21,537 bases of DNA from SIAJ01 sp036266155 (GCA_036266155.1 DATANR010000401.1:1-21537), one strand, 5' to 3'. Shown: positions 1 to 7,720, counted from the stretch's first letter. A program made the numbers and translations. The notes: generated by a model from the letters alone, not told the origin.

Positions 1-176
1 CCCGCGGCGGCTTACTTGTTGACGGGTCACCCGTTGTTTGCGGGATACCCCTCACCTAGTCATCCGACCCTCATTACTAGTGATGATAGCCAGGCGCCCC
101 AGGAATGCAATCGAATTCGAAAATATATTAATATGTTTTGATCCGTTTGAGCCACCGACTGCGCCGGCCCGTTAGG
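1..176. other. gene-free start of window with two small palindromes
   Basis: I see no convincing gene here. A perfect 6-bp inverted repeat around one base (ACGGGT-C-ACCCGT) lies at about 21-33. A near-perfect 16-bp palindrome centred on ACTAGT lies at 72-87. An AT-rich patch follows at about 117-137. This is downstream of the leftward MpsC-like gene, but neither palindrome has the T-run expected of an intrinsic terminator on either strand. The role is unknown. Confidence 0.4.
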
Positions 177-557
177 CTACTTCTTTTTGCTGTCCCGGAG
201 TTGCGGCGGCGTGGCCAGCGTGAACAGAATCAGTTCCTCGCCGGTAACCGTGCTGATGTCGTGGTGCAGGCTGATGGCCGCAACTCCGGTCACCTGCTGC
301 ACCATTTGCGACAGGACCGGACGGGCGATTTCGATCAGTTGGGTGCGGACCTGCTTGAGCAAGTCACGCCCTTTTTCCGGCGACAGCGTCTGCACGAGAT
401 GCTGCTCGGCGGCCGTCAGCACGCCCTGCAGTCGGACCACCAAGAGGTCGCCGATCAGGTGGGCCCGGATGTCTTTCGGCCCGCGGCCCATGTACTCCTG
501 CTCGAAGCGGTTGACCACGTCGCAGATGGCGGCTTCAATCTCGCCCTGGGTCTTCAT
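177..557 (-). CDS. MpsC-like (formerly DUF2294) domain protein, copy 1
   Basis: This 126-residue protein looks like one complete domain of the family once called DUF2294 and now named after MpsC, a component of a cation-translocating, membrane-potential-generating system in Staphylococcus. Family traits visible are the N-terminal helix EIEAAICDVVNRFEQEYMGRGP (about residues 6-27), the strand 'DLLVVRLQGVLTAAEQ' (about 37-52), a long helix, and 'QVTGVAAISLHHDIST' near residue 95. There is no signal peptide or membrane segment, so it should be cytoplasmic. ATG 557 has a GGAG about eight bases upstream. It is divergent from a second member of the same family at 834-1253. No mpsA/mpsB-type transporter is nearby, so a membrane-potential role cannot be inferred from context. 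The family assignment is fairly sure, the function is not. Confidence 0.8.
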   Translation of the reverse strand: MKTQGEIEAAICDVVNRFEQEYMGRGPKDIRAHLIGDLLVVRLQGVLTAAEQHLVQTLSPEKGRDLLKQVRTQLIEIARPVLSQMVQQVTGVAAISLHHDISTVTGEELILFTLATPPQLRDSKKK

Positions 558-665
558 GGCCGCTCCGAGCTTGGTTTGTGCGGTCCGCCGGTCGCCGACG
601 GAAGAGAGGGGATTTGAGATATTAACAGATTTCCTGAATGAAATACCTTCCGCTTTCTCCCCGCC

Positions 666-676
666 GGGTTATATTG
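666..676 (+). promoter_or_regulatory. possible -10 region for the MpsC-csrA operon
   Basis: GGGTTATATT lies here, with TATATT at 670-675. The same ten bases occur in the clearer promoter of tatA (19666-19671, minus strand). I see no good -35 at 16-18 bases upstream, so the call rests on the shared -10 context and on a structured leader beginning directly downstream. Confidence 0.3.
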
Positions 677-689
677 CTCTTGTTGGATG

Positions 690-745
690 GTCGGAATACT
701 AGGCGCAGGGCAGTCCGGGCGAACCGAGCGGCCTGGCGATGAGTA
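690..745 (+). promoter_or_regulatory. GC-rich leader, candidate structured RNA or attenuator
   Basis: Between the possible -10 at 670 and the intrinsic terminator at 746-798 lies a GC-rich segment containing GGCGCAGGGCAG, GGGCGAACCGAG and GGCGATGAGTAAGCC. The order promoter, compact leader, terminator, gene start is that of a transcription-attenuating leader such as a riboswitch. I compared it from memory with c-di-GMP, fluoride, guanidine, cobalamin, Moco and c-di-AMP riboswitches and found no convincing match, so the ligand and even the class are unknown. Confidence 0.35.
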
Positions 746-798
746 AGCCGGCGTGGCAGCTTCCCTTCAAGAGGGAGTTGTCACGCCGGCTTTTTTTG
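746..798 (+). terminator. strong intrinsic terminator inside the leader of the second MpsC-like gene
   Basis: AGCCGGCGTG at 746-755 pairs perfectly with CACGCCGGCT at 782-791. The inner arms extend the pairing down to TCCCT/AGGGA around a five-base loop, with one bulge and a few wobbles. Seven T (791-797) follow on the plus strand, so it acts rightward. No rightward gene ends upstream: the only upstream gene is leftward. It therefore sits in the 5' leader of the 834 gene, 36 bases before its ATG, and would control read-through into the MpsC-csrA operon. Confidence 0.8.
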
Positions 799-833
799 TT
801 GGCGGCAATGTGCCTCAAGCAATCGAGGATCGG

Positions 834-1253
834 ATGCACGACGTCGACCCGAGCGTGGCCCAGCGAATCGCCATCGCGGCGAGTGCTTTTGAGGAAAAAC
901 GTACCGGGCATGCGCCCCGGTCGGTGACCGTCGTCCTGGCGGCCGACACATTGGTCGTCACCCTGCACGGCACGCTTTCGGAGGCCGAGAAGCTCCTGGC
1001 GCGCACACCGGCAGGGGCGGCCAAGGTACAAGAATTCCACCGCCAGCTCTTCGAGGATGCGGCCGGCCCGTTGCGGGCGGAGATCGCGCGGATTACCGGC
1101 GTGGCCGTGCGCGAGGCGCAAGCCACGGTCGAGCCGGCGACCGGAACCGTGGTGCAAGTTTTCTCGACCGGGGCGATGGTGCAGGTATTCCTCATGGCTG
1201 GCCCGATGACTCCGGACACGTGGTCCGGGAGCGGGGCCATCAAAACATCTTGA
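834..1253 (+). CDS. MpsC-like (formerly DUF2294) domain protein, copy 2
   Basis: This is a second, diverged member of the family encoded at 177-557. Matching blocks are 'AFEEKRTGHAPRSVTVVL', 'DTLVVTLHGTLSEAEKLL' and 'ITGVAVREAQATVEPATG', in the same order and spacing as in copy 1. I chose ATG 834 (139 residues), with GAGG five bases upstream. The longer reading from GTG 753 starts inside the terminator hairpin and would not survive read-through control; GTG 810 is also possible. It carries no membrane segment. csrA follows after 16 bases, so the two are probably one operon. Two divergent paralogues may form a heteromeric pair, which is inference only. Confidence 0.75.
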   Translation: MHDVDPSVAQRIAIAASAFEEKRTGHAPRSVTVVLAADTLVVTLHGTLSEAEKLLARTPAGAAKVQEFHRQLFEDAAGPLRAEIARITGVAVREAQATVEPATGTVVQVFSTGAMVQVFLMAGPMTPDTWSGSGAIKTS

Positions 1254-1269
1254 ACAGGGAGGTCCGGCA

Positions 1270-1497
1270 ATGTTGGTCGTGTCACGGAGAAGTCACGAGA
1301 CGGTCGTGGTCGGCGATGCGGACGGCACCGACCGGCTCCTCACGGTCACCGTGCTGGAGATTGGGGCGGGGAAAGTTCGACTTGGCTTCGAGGCGAAAGT
1401 CTCCGTCCCGGTCCATCGCGGTGAAGTGTGGGAGCGCATCGAGGCCGCCCGACCGCCCCCAAGCCCGCCCCTCGATAAGCTGGCTGGCGCGCAATGA
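1270..1497 (+). CDS. csrA: CsrA family RNA-binding regulator
   Basis: This 75-residue protein matches CsrA (carbon storage regulator), a homodimer that binds GGA motifs in mRNA leaders and alters translation or stability. Diagnostic parts are the N-terminal strand 'MLVVSRRSHETVVVGD', the central 'LTVTVLEIGAGKVRLGFEA', and 'VPVHRGEVWERI', whose Arg corresponds to the RNA-contacting Arg near residue 44 in E. coli CsrA. Two extra residues plus 'TDRL' lengthen the loop between the first strands. The tail is proline-rich. GGGAGG lies seven bases before ATG 1270. It follows an MpsC-like gene and precedes a zinc-ribbon gene. The targets are unknown. Confidence 0.88.
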   Translation: MLVVSRRSHETVVVGDADGTDRLLTVTVLEIGAGKVRLGFEAKVSVPVHRGEVWERIEAARPPPSPPLDKLAGAQ

Positions 1498-1535
1498 ACC
1501 CTCAAACGTCTCTGAAATCAGCGGGAGGAATAGCG

Positions 1536-1757
1536 ATGGTGCGGATGCAATGGGTCGTCTGTCCCACCTGCCGACACGGCCACACGTTTTCCCTGCCGGT
1601 CGGCGGGACAGTCGCCCGAGCTTACGCGTATGTCTGTCCCGAAACCGGCTTACCTTCCGCCATTGGCCTCCGGGGTCAGTGGGCGGCGTTCGAATACCCC
1701 GCGCAGGGGGCTGTGGTATTGACAGCGATTGAGGAGGAGGCGCCTTTGCGGCCATAA
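1536..1757 (+). CDS. small zinc-ribbon-like protein
   Basis: This is a 73-residue protein. The start ATG 1536 is preferred to the upstream in-frame ATG 1494 because GGGAGGAA lies eight bases before it and because 1494 overlaps the end of csrA. One Cys pair (CPTCRHGH, residues 8-15) is followed by a lone Cys about 27 residues later ('YVCPET'), so only three cysteines and nearby His are available for metal. It may be a partial zinc ribbon or a thin SH3-like fold. I do not recognise a named family. It is probably the last gene of the MpsC-csrA operon. Confidence 0.6.
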   Translation: MVRMQWVVCPTCRHGHTFSLPVGGTVARAYAYVCPETGLPSAIGLRGQWAAFEYPAQGAVVLTAIEEEAPLRP

Positions 1758-1764
1758 GCTGGCG

Positions 1765-1841
1765 AGCGCGCACCAATACTTTGTCGATGCGCGCTAGTGG
1801 CTCATTGCAGCTCAATTGTGGCCTTCTCGCTCCGCGAGAAG
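1765..1841. repeat. two perfect hairpins downstream of the csrA operon
   Basis: AGCGCGCA at 1765-1772 pairs with TGCGCGCT at 1788-1795. CTTCTCGC at 1823-1830 pairs with GCGAGAAG at 1834-1841 around a three-base loop. Neither is followed by a T-run. They may end or protect the csrA operon transcript by a Rho-dependent or RNase-related route, or mark the edge of the restriction-modification cargo. Confidence 0.4.
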
Positions 1842-1884
1842 ATTGCAGGGCCGGCCCATCGAGAGGAGTTGGCCGTTTTTCGTC

Positions 1885-1897
1885 GGCAAGCCTTGCC
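1885..1897. repeat. short inverted repeat left of the restriction-modification gene
   Basis: GGCAAG-C-CTTGCC is a perfect 6-bp inverted repeat. The ten bases GGCAAGCCTT recur at 5380-5389, just after the stop of the restriction-modification gene, there within GAAGGC-AA-GCCTTC. The two sites bracket that gene. They may be a mobile-cassette scar or coincidental hairpins. Confidence 0.35.
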
Positions 1898-2006
1898 TAC
1901 TTCTTGCAGAGCGAGATGGCTACTTAAGTGCTGCAATACACTACTAGCGTCTTTCCCCGTAGTCTGATACGCTCCCCTTCTCTGCCCCCACTCGGACACT
2001 GTGCCC

Positions 2007-5000
2007 ATGTCCTCGCTGGTCAAGCCGCTGTTCCGACCCGAAGCCCTGCGCCCGAAGCTGGCTGCGTTCACCCCGACGCCGGCCGCGGTCGCCGGACGCG
2101 CCAAGCTGGCCGGGTGGGTGAAGCTGTTGGAATCGCCGGCCGCCGCGAAGATGAAGGAAACCGAACTGCTGGGGGACTTCATCCGCGATGTATTCGGCGA
2201 GACGCTCGGTTACTCCGGTCCGGCAAGCGGATCGGCCGTCTACAACCTCAAGCGCGAGTCGCTGGTCGAAGTCGATGGCAAGTTTGCTGACGCCGCCCTT
2301 GGGCGGTTCTCGACGGCCGATGGATCATCGCTCTTTCGCGTGGCGGTTGAAGGCAAGGGGCCGGCCGATCCGCTCGTCATTCCCTTCAAGAACCGCAAGA
2401 AGTCGGCCGTCGATCAGGCGCTGGGGTATGCCGTCAACTTTCCGTGCGACTGGTATCTCGTCACGAACCTGAACGAGATGCGCCTTTACCACAAGGGGCA
2501 CGATCAATTCACCTACGAGCGTTTTTATCTGGCGATGATCGCCGCCCGCGACGACGCCTTCCGCCAGTTCGCCTTCCTACTGGGCGCGCCCCGTGTCGTG
2601 CTCGCCGATGGATCCTGCCACCTCGACACCTTGCTTCAAGATTCCCGAGAGATCGGCCGGGAACTGACGAACGACTTCTACCGCGAATACCGCCGGCTGC
2701 GTGAAAAGACGTTCCACGCCATTCGCGGCGCCAATCCAGAACACGAAGCCGGCACGCTGTTGGCTGCCACACAGAAGATCCTCGACCGCGTTCTCTTCAT
2801 TGCGTTCTGCGAAGACCGCGAACTCTTGCCGCGCGAGACTATTGCGGACGCCTACCGATCAAAGAACCGATACAACCCGGCTCCGATCTGGAAGAACTTC
2901 ATCGGCTTGTTCCGGTCCGTGGACAAGGGAAATCCGGACCTCGACATTTGGAAGTACAACGGCGGCCTGTTCTCGCCCGACGCCTTTCTTGAAGGCTTGG
3001 CGGTTCCTGACGACGTTTGCGATGGCTTCAAGAAACTGGCCGACTACGAATACGGCAACCGGAGCGAAGGGGATGGCAAGCTGATCGACGTGGAGATTCT
3101 CGGCCACATTTTTGAGCAGTCGATCACCGACCTGGAAGAACTACACCAATCGCTTTCCGCCGATCCGGCGGCACCGATCGACACGGGCGAACCGTCAAAG
3201 CGCAAGAAGGAGGGCGCGTTCTACACGCCGCCGTTTGTTACGCGCTACATCGTCGCGGAGACCCTGGGGCCGGTCGTGCGCGAACGGTTTGAGCGCCTGC
3301 GCACCGAACACGAGGCGGCCGCGACGAAGACGGTCGCCAAGGTGCTCGCCGATCCGGTCGTGTTCGACGTCGACAAGCTGAAGAAGCCGCAAACGAAGGC
3401 GCTCATCGAGTTTTGGGAAGCGTGGCTGACGGAGTTGGAAGGGATTCGCATTCTCGACCCCTCGTGCGGGAGCGGCGCGTTTCTGATCGAAGCCTTCGAC
3501 CAAATGTTCGCGGAGTACACGAAGGCCCAAGGGTTGTTAAAGGCCCTCGACGGGCCGACGTTGTTCGGCGGGAACCGCACTGTTCTGACGCACAACCTGT
3601 TTGGCCTCGACCTGAACAGCGAAGCCGTCGAAATCGCCCGCCTGTCGTGTTGGATCAAGACTGCGGAGTATGGCAAGCCGCTAACGACGCTGGACGCCAA
3701 CATTCAGCAAGGCAACAGCGTTGTCGATCCCGCCGGCAAACGGTCGCCCCTCGAAATGTGGGCGGAGCGATTCCGGGCGGCGTTCAAGGCGGGCGGATTC
3801 GACGTGGTGATTGGCAACCCACCCTACGTCCGGCAAGAGTGGATCAAGGAAGACAAGCCGTACCTCGAACAGCACTACCGGGCATTTCACGGCGTGGCTG
3901 ACTTGTACGTCTACTTCTACGAACTGGGTCTATCGGTTCTGAAGCCGGGCGGCCGGCTCGGGTTCGTGGTTACGAACAAGTGGATGAAGGCCGGCTACGG
4001 CGAACCCCTTCGCGGCTTGTTCGGCGAATCGGCGTGGGTGGAACAAGTCATCGACTTCGGGCACGCCAAGAACATTTTCCCCGATGCCGACGTGTTCCCG
4101 TCGATCCTTGTCGTTCAGAAGCCCACCGAGGCGCCGCCGCCAGAGACAGCCCGCGTTTGCATCATCCCGCGCGAACAACTGCGGATTGATGACCTTTCTC
4201 GGCAAGCACATGCCGAAGGCGTGCCTGTTCCATTGACCCGGTTCGGCCCGCCCCCGTGGAACCTTGAGCCGGCGGGGGTGTCGGCCCTGCTGGACAAGCT
4301 GAAAGCAAACGGGATTCCGCTGAAAGACTTTGCTGGCGTTGTTCCGCTCTATGGGATCAAGACAGGCTTCAACGATGCTTATTTGATCGATACTCAAACA
4401 AAGGAACGGCTCGTTTCCGCGGATCCCAAGTCGGCTTCTTTGTTCCGACCATACCTGCGAGGCCAGGACATTGATCGCTGGCAAGCCGAAGCATCCGGCC
4501 TCTGGATGATCGCAATGAAGTCGAGCGGGAACTTTGCTTGGCCGTGGGCGGGGAAGCCGGACAACGAAGCCGCGGATGTGTTTCGTCGCACATACCCGGC
4601 ACTTCATACTCACTTCGCAGCCTACCGGGCCGAACTCACGAAGCGGCAAGATTCGGGGGAATATTGGTGGGAGTTGCGGGCGTGCGCATACTGGGATCAA
4701 TTCAACCGCCCGAAGGTGATGTATCAGGAAATCCAATTCCACCCGAGCTACCTGTTCGATTCGGACGGCCGACTTGCGAATAACAAAGTCTTCTTCCTTC
4801 CGAGCGGAGACCTGTATTTGCTGGGCGTTCTGAATTCGCCCGCGATGTGGTGGCACAACTGGCGATACCTGCCGCACATGAAAGACGAAGCCCTCACGCC
4901 GGCAACCTTCAAGATGGAACAGCTTCCGATCCCGCGACCGACGAATGCAATTCGTTCCCAAATCGAGAACGCCGTTCGTCGGCTGGTCACCATCGTGGGC

Positions 5001-5351
5001 GAAGGGCAGTCCGGGGTCCGCGCCGTTCTCGATTGGCTTCGCCTGGAAATGGGGATCGAAAAGCCGTCGCAGAAGTTGCAAGCCTTGACCGCCCTGAATG
5101 TCGACGGGCTGATCGGCGAAGTGAAGAAACTTCGCGGCCGGAAGGCCCCGCTCACCGTCGCGGACATGAAGCGATTGAAGGCCGAACACGTCGCGTCGGT
5201 CGTGCCGCTGCAAACCCTCGAACGCGAAGCCGCCGGCCTCGAACGCCAAGTCTCCGACCTTGTAAACGAAGCCTTCGGGCTAACTCCGGATGACGTTCGC
5301 CTGATGTGGGAAACGGCTCCGCCGCGGATGCCGCTTGGGCCGCCTGGCTGA
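2007..5351 (+). CDS. type IIG restriction-modification enzyme (Eco57I-like nuclease-methyltransferase-specificity fusion)
   Basis: This is a single-chain enzyme of 1,114 residues expected to cut and to N6-adenine-methylate DNA at one recognition site. Domain order: an N-terminal PD-(D/E)xK nuclease with D95 (FADAALG) and E115-x-K117 (VEGKG), followed by QALGY; a helical linker; an adenine methyltransferase with motif I DPSCGSGAF at 484-492 and catalytic motif IV NPPY at 604-607; then a TaqI/Eco57I-type target recognition domain opening with 'YGIKTGFNDAYLID' (around 790) and containing RPYLRGQDIDRW. The C-terminus is a charged helix. All catalytic motifs are intact. ATG 2007 was chosen over GTG 2001; neither has a good ribosome site. 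It stands alone, with no separate methyltransferase or specificity gene, as expected for type IIG. Recognition sequence unknown. The related PglX of BREX also has NPPY, but no other BREX gene is present. Confidence 0.88.
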   Translation: MSSLVKPLFRPEALRPKLAAFTPTPAAVAGRAKLAGWVKLLESPAAAKMKETELLGDFIRDVFGETLGYSGPASGSAVYNLKRESLVEVDGKFADAALGRFSTADGSSLFRVAVEGKGPADPLVIPFKNRKKSAVDQALGYAVNFPCDWYLVTNLNEMRLYHKGHDQFTYERFYLAMIAARDDAFRQFAFLLGAPRVVLADGSCHLDTLLQDSREIGRELTNDFYREYRRLREKTFHAIRGANPEHEAGTLLAATQKILDRVLFIAFCEDRELLPRETIADAYRSKNRYNPAPIWKNFIGLFRSVDKGNPDLDIWKYNGGLFSPDAFLEGLAVPDDVCDGFKKLADYEYGNRSEGDGKLIDVEILGHIFEQSITDLEELHQSLSADPAAPIDTGEPSKRKKEGAFYTPPFVTRYIVAETLGPVVRERFERLRTEHEAAATKTVAKVLADPVVFDVDKLKKPQTKALIEFWEAWLTELEGIRILDPSCGSGAFLIEAFDQMFAEYTKAQGLLKALDGPTLFGGNRTVLTHNLFGLDLNSEAVEIARLSCWIKTAEYGKPLTTLDANIQQGNSVVDPAGKRSPLEMWAERFRAAFKAGGFDVVIGNPPYVRQEWIKEDKPYLEQHYRAFHGVADLYVYFYELGLSVLKPGGRLGFVVTNKWMKAGYGEPLRGLFGESAWVEQVIDFGHAKNIFPDADVFPSILVVQKPTEAPPPETARVCIIPREQLRIDDLSRQAHAEGVPVPLTRFGPPPWNLEPAGVSALLDKLKANGIPLKDFAGVVPLYGIKTGFNDAYLIDTQTKERLVSADPKSASLFRPYLRGQDIDRWQAEASGLWMIAMKSSGNFAWPWAGKPDNEAADVFRRTYPALHTHFAAYRAELTKRQDSGEYWWELRACAYWDQFNRPKVMYQEIQFHPSYLFDSDGRLANNKVFFLPSGDLYLLGVLNSPAMWWHNWRYLPHMKDEALTPATFKMEQLPIPRPTNAIRSQIENAVRRLVTIVGEGQSGVRAVLDWLRLEMGIEKPSQKLQALTALNVDGLIGEVKKLRGRKAPLTVADMKRLKAEHVASVVPLQTLEREAAGLERQVSDLVNEAFGLTPDDVRLMWETAPPRMPLGPPG

Positions 5352-5379
5352 CGATAACGCTCGGCGAGGCGAGAAGGAA

Positions 5380-5393
5380 GGCAAGCCTTCGCC
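5380..5393. repeat. short repeat right of the restriction-modification gene
   Basis: This copy of GGCAAGCCTT lies 29 bases after the stop of the type IIG gene, inside an imperfect hairpin whose arms extend to GGCGAG and CTTCGCC. It could serve as a weak terminator without a T-run. It matches the repeat at 1885-1897. Confidence 0.35.
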
Positions 5394-5417
5394 AACTGTA
5401 ACCGAATCCCACTGAGA

Positions 5418-5446
5418 TTGCTCCCAGCTTGACCCGCTGGGATAAT
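5418..5446 (+). promoter_or_regulatory. possible promoter of the duplicated-module protein gene
   Basis: GATAAT at 5441-5446 differs from the -10 consensus by one base and lies 17 bases after TTGCTC (5418-5423), a weak -35. The eleven bases CCCGCTGGGAT occur just here (5433-5443) and again 66 bases on (5499-5509), a possible operator pair. If this promoter is right, the long reading frame opening at 5429 cannot be fully translated and the ATG at 5561 is the real start. Confidence 0.35.
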
Positions 5447-5560
5447 TCCACAAGGTCGGTCGGTCGTTGGCTGTACACCCTCGACCGCAACGCCCTGGCC
5501 CGCTGGGATCGTCGCACCGTCGATTCCACGGGCCGGGGGCTGGCCGATCCACGGTGCAAC

Positions 5561-7597
5561 ATGTCCAGCGAACCAATTTCAGATCCGAGTAAGTCCGCGC
5601 CCATTCACGCGGTTATGCCGGCCGTCGTTTGCAATTGGCTTTCCAAACGATTCCTTACATGCCCAACACCGGCGATGTATCGCCTCCCCGCCGGTCCCGC
5701 CGCCGCGTTTCGGGAACTAGAGATCGTTGTCATCCCGTGGCTGGATTTCGCCGACTTCCTGACCGCCGAGCAAATCGACTTCTGGCCGAACCTAAAGGAT
5801 TGGGAGCGCGCGGAGTGGATTCACCTACTTGACTACGACGTGAACGCCACATTGAAGACGTGTTGGCATGATGCTGTAGCTCGGCTCAACCCGCCGTCTG
5901 GCTTGCATCGTTACATTGGCATTCGGCGAACCATACTCAACGCTCGAACACCAGCCGCGTCGCTAGACAGTATCCGCCCGGCCATCACAACGGGCGAGGA
6001 GGTTCGAGACACCGGCGAGCGGCACACGCCACAGTCCGAAAATCCGCCGCGCTGTCCCGGTTGCAATAGCCTGCCCGCGGCCACCGACGTTGACGATGTT
6101 TGCCCGAGATGCGGAGCGTACCATTTTCGCACCGGGGTTGGGTTCCATATGCCTTTGCCGGCCTATCGTGGACAAGTGACTTACCCCATTCGTCAGCAAG
6201 GCCATTGCGGCTTTTGGGTGCGCCTGCCACCGTCGCAGGTACGGCAATCGCGAGAACCGCACCAGGCGAGCGCTATCGCCGATGCGAACCCACCGAATCG
6301 GCCGGCACCGTCGCCGGAAGGCCCGCGAATTTCGCGGGTCGATCTTCCCGACATTGCCCAATCAATTCGTGACCTTTACCGGGCAATTGAAGATCCGCCG
6401 CGAGTCCCTTTCAGTGCGCCGCCGTGGTGGCCTCGTGTGCCGAGAGAGTTGAATTGCACACTGCCTGCCAACGGGCCGCCGGTTCACTCTTGGCTGATCG
6501 GTTGCGCCATGGAATCACTACTGTACCGGCTCATGGGTGGAAACCTTCACGACCGTGTTGACTGTCCGGAGATAGCGAATTCCGACCTGGAGCAGCGTGA
6601 AAAGGCAAAGTTGCTGGAGTTACGCGAGTACCTTTGCGGTGGAGGCGATGGGCGCTTCATCAATGCTCGGTTAGCCAACTCCGCAAGCAACGCCATCCAG
6701 TTCAAGCAATACCTATTTGAGGTGTTGAGCATCGTCGGCGAGCAGCCTGCAGTCGCGAACGATCGAAGCAAGGCGCCCGCCGAATCATCAACGGACGGAA
6801 CACAAGCCGCTGCTAATTCGCCGCCTCGGACCGTCGCTGTCAAAGACATCGGCAAGAACAGGCCAAACAATCGCCCTGCAATTCCACTAGGACCGACCTT
6901 TGAGCCGATCCGGAATTGGTTGGTCGCGAGATTTCTGAACGACACTGACGCGAAAACTTACAAGGGGCTGGGCGACGATCCGATCGTGTTCGAGAGATTT
7001 GGAGACTTCACAAGTTACCTGTTGAGCATCGGTGTTGATGTACTGTCATCTCTTGAAGCATGTCGTTCTGCCGGCTGGACTGAAGACTTGAAGATTGAAC
7101 TCTTTTCGGCAGGCGAACCTTCCGAAGCCGCACTTCCGTACCTCGACACAATCAATCGGTTAGACCTCCCCGAAGGCACGCATCGTCTTCTTGGCATTCG
7201 GAAGGGAATACTGAACGCCGCTCATATCGAACCGGTCGCGGATAGTGAGGGTGATGCCCAGTTCGCCACGCCGGAACGGAACAGGGACAATGTTCCTTCA
7301 TTGACGCCCGCCGAAGCGAACGCTCTGAAAGCGGAGAACCTCGCAAAGCGCTTGAGCGAAGAAGAGGGCATCCCTTTGGGCAACGCCACGGATCAAGAGG
7401 TATTTGATTGGTTGAATGACCACCATTCGGATGACCGAGTGAAGCCCCTTCTGCCAGCCTCTTTCGGGGCTTTCCAACAGGCCCGCGTTCGGGGACGGAA
7501 GAAACAAGGCACTCGAAAGAACCCACCGCCGGCCGCGACGGGAAAGAGTGTTGTTCGCCAAAGTGATTTGGAACCCCCCTCCCGCCCCGAAGACTGA
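5561..7597 (+). CDS. unknown protein with two copies of one module around a zinc ribbon
   Basis: This is a 678-residue protein that I do not recognise. Module A (about residues 15-129) and module B (about 446-555) are diverged copies of each other: CNWLSKRFL (24-32) matches RNWLVARFL (451-459), and GLHRYIGIRRTILNA (114-128) matches GTHRLLGIRKGILNA (539-553), with similar spacing. Between them is a four-Cys zinc ribbon (C165, C168, C181, C184) and a proline-rich linker. The basic C-terminus (about 590-660, with GRKKQGTRK) could bind nucleic acid. The frame is open from 5429, but ATG 5561 is preferred because a candidate promoter lies at 5418-5446. It follows the type IIG gene by 210 bases on the same strand, so a defence role is possible but unproven. 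Base composition looks less GC-rich than in the housekeeping genes. Confidence 0.65.
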   Translation: MSSEPISDPSKSAPIHAVMPAVVCNWLSKRFLTCPTPAMYRLPAGPAAAFRELEIVVIPWLDFADFLTAEQIDFWPNLKDWERAEWIHLLDYDVNATLKTCWHDAVARLNPPSGLHRYIGIRRTILNARTPAASLDSIRPAITTGEEVRDTGERHTPQSENPPRCPGCNSLPAATDVDDVCPRCGAYHFRTGVGFHMPLPAYRGQVTYPIRQQGHCGFWVRLPPSQVRQSREPHQASAIADANPPNRPAPSPEGPRISRVDLPDIAQSIRDLYRAIEDPPRVPFSAPPWWPRVPRELNCTLPANGPPVHSWLIGCAMESLLYRLMGGNLHDRVDCPEIANSDLEQREKAKLLELREYLCGGGDGRFINARLANSASNAIQFKQYLFEVLSIVGEQPAVANDRSKAPAESSTDGTQAAANSPPRTVAVKDIGKNRPNNRPAIPLGPTFEPIRNWLVARFLNDTDAKTYKGLGDDPIVFERFGDFTSYLLSIGVDVLSSLEACRSAGWTEDLKIELFSAGEPSEAALPYLDTINRLDLPEGTHRLLGIRKGILNAAHIEPVADSEGDAQFATPERNRDNVPSLTPAEANALKAENLAKRLSEEEGIPLGNATDQEVFDWLNDHHSDDRVKPLLPASFGAFQQARVRGRKKQGTRKNPPPAATGKSVVRQSDLEPPSRPED

Positions 7598-7720
7598 TCG
7601 ACTAATCGACAGAATCGACAAGTGGCAGATTTTTCTTCCTCTTGCTTTTCACCGCATTTTCCTTGCATTCCTGGCGTTTTCGTCAAGCTGACCGATCGAC
7701 AGCGGTTGTCGATTTGTCGG
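7597..7720. repeat. cluster of ATCGAC repeats with a central inverted repeat
   Basis: ATCGAC occurs at 7597, 7605 and 7614, spaced 8 and 9 bases. ATCGACA at 7695-7701 faces TGTCGAT at 7707-7713 across five bases as a perfect inverted repeat, and a further TTGTCG follows at 7715-7720. Six-base sites at near-helical spacing directly upstream of an excisionase-like HTH gene look like binding sites for that protein or recombinase arm sites. A pyrimidine-rich tract (about 7627-7650) lies between. Confidence 0.55.

Noticed and set aside
753..1253. Longer reading of the second MpsC-like gene from GTG 753
   Set aside because: It starts inside the terminator stem and adds residues that do not match the family.
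3930..5249. Long leftward open frame (439 codons) opposite the type IIG gene
   Set aside because: It is the shadow of a clear restriction-modification gene with intact motifs in the other frame; the predicted protein has no domain pattern.
5429..5560. N-terminal extension of the duplicated-module protein
   Set aside because: The added 44 residues overlap a candidate promoter and have no ribosome site; the direct repeat there fits DNA sites better than protein.
2007..7597. BREX or DISARM system
   Set aside because: The NPPY enzyme resembles PglX in part, but no PglZ, BrxC, BrxL or DrmA-type gene is present and the enzyme carries its own nuclease.
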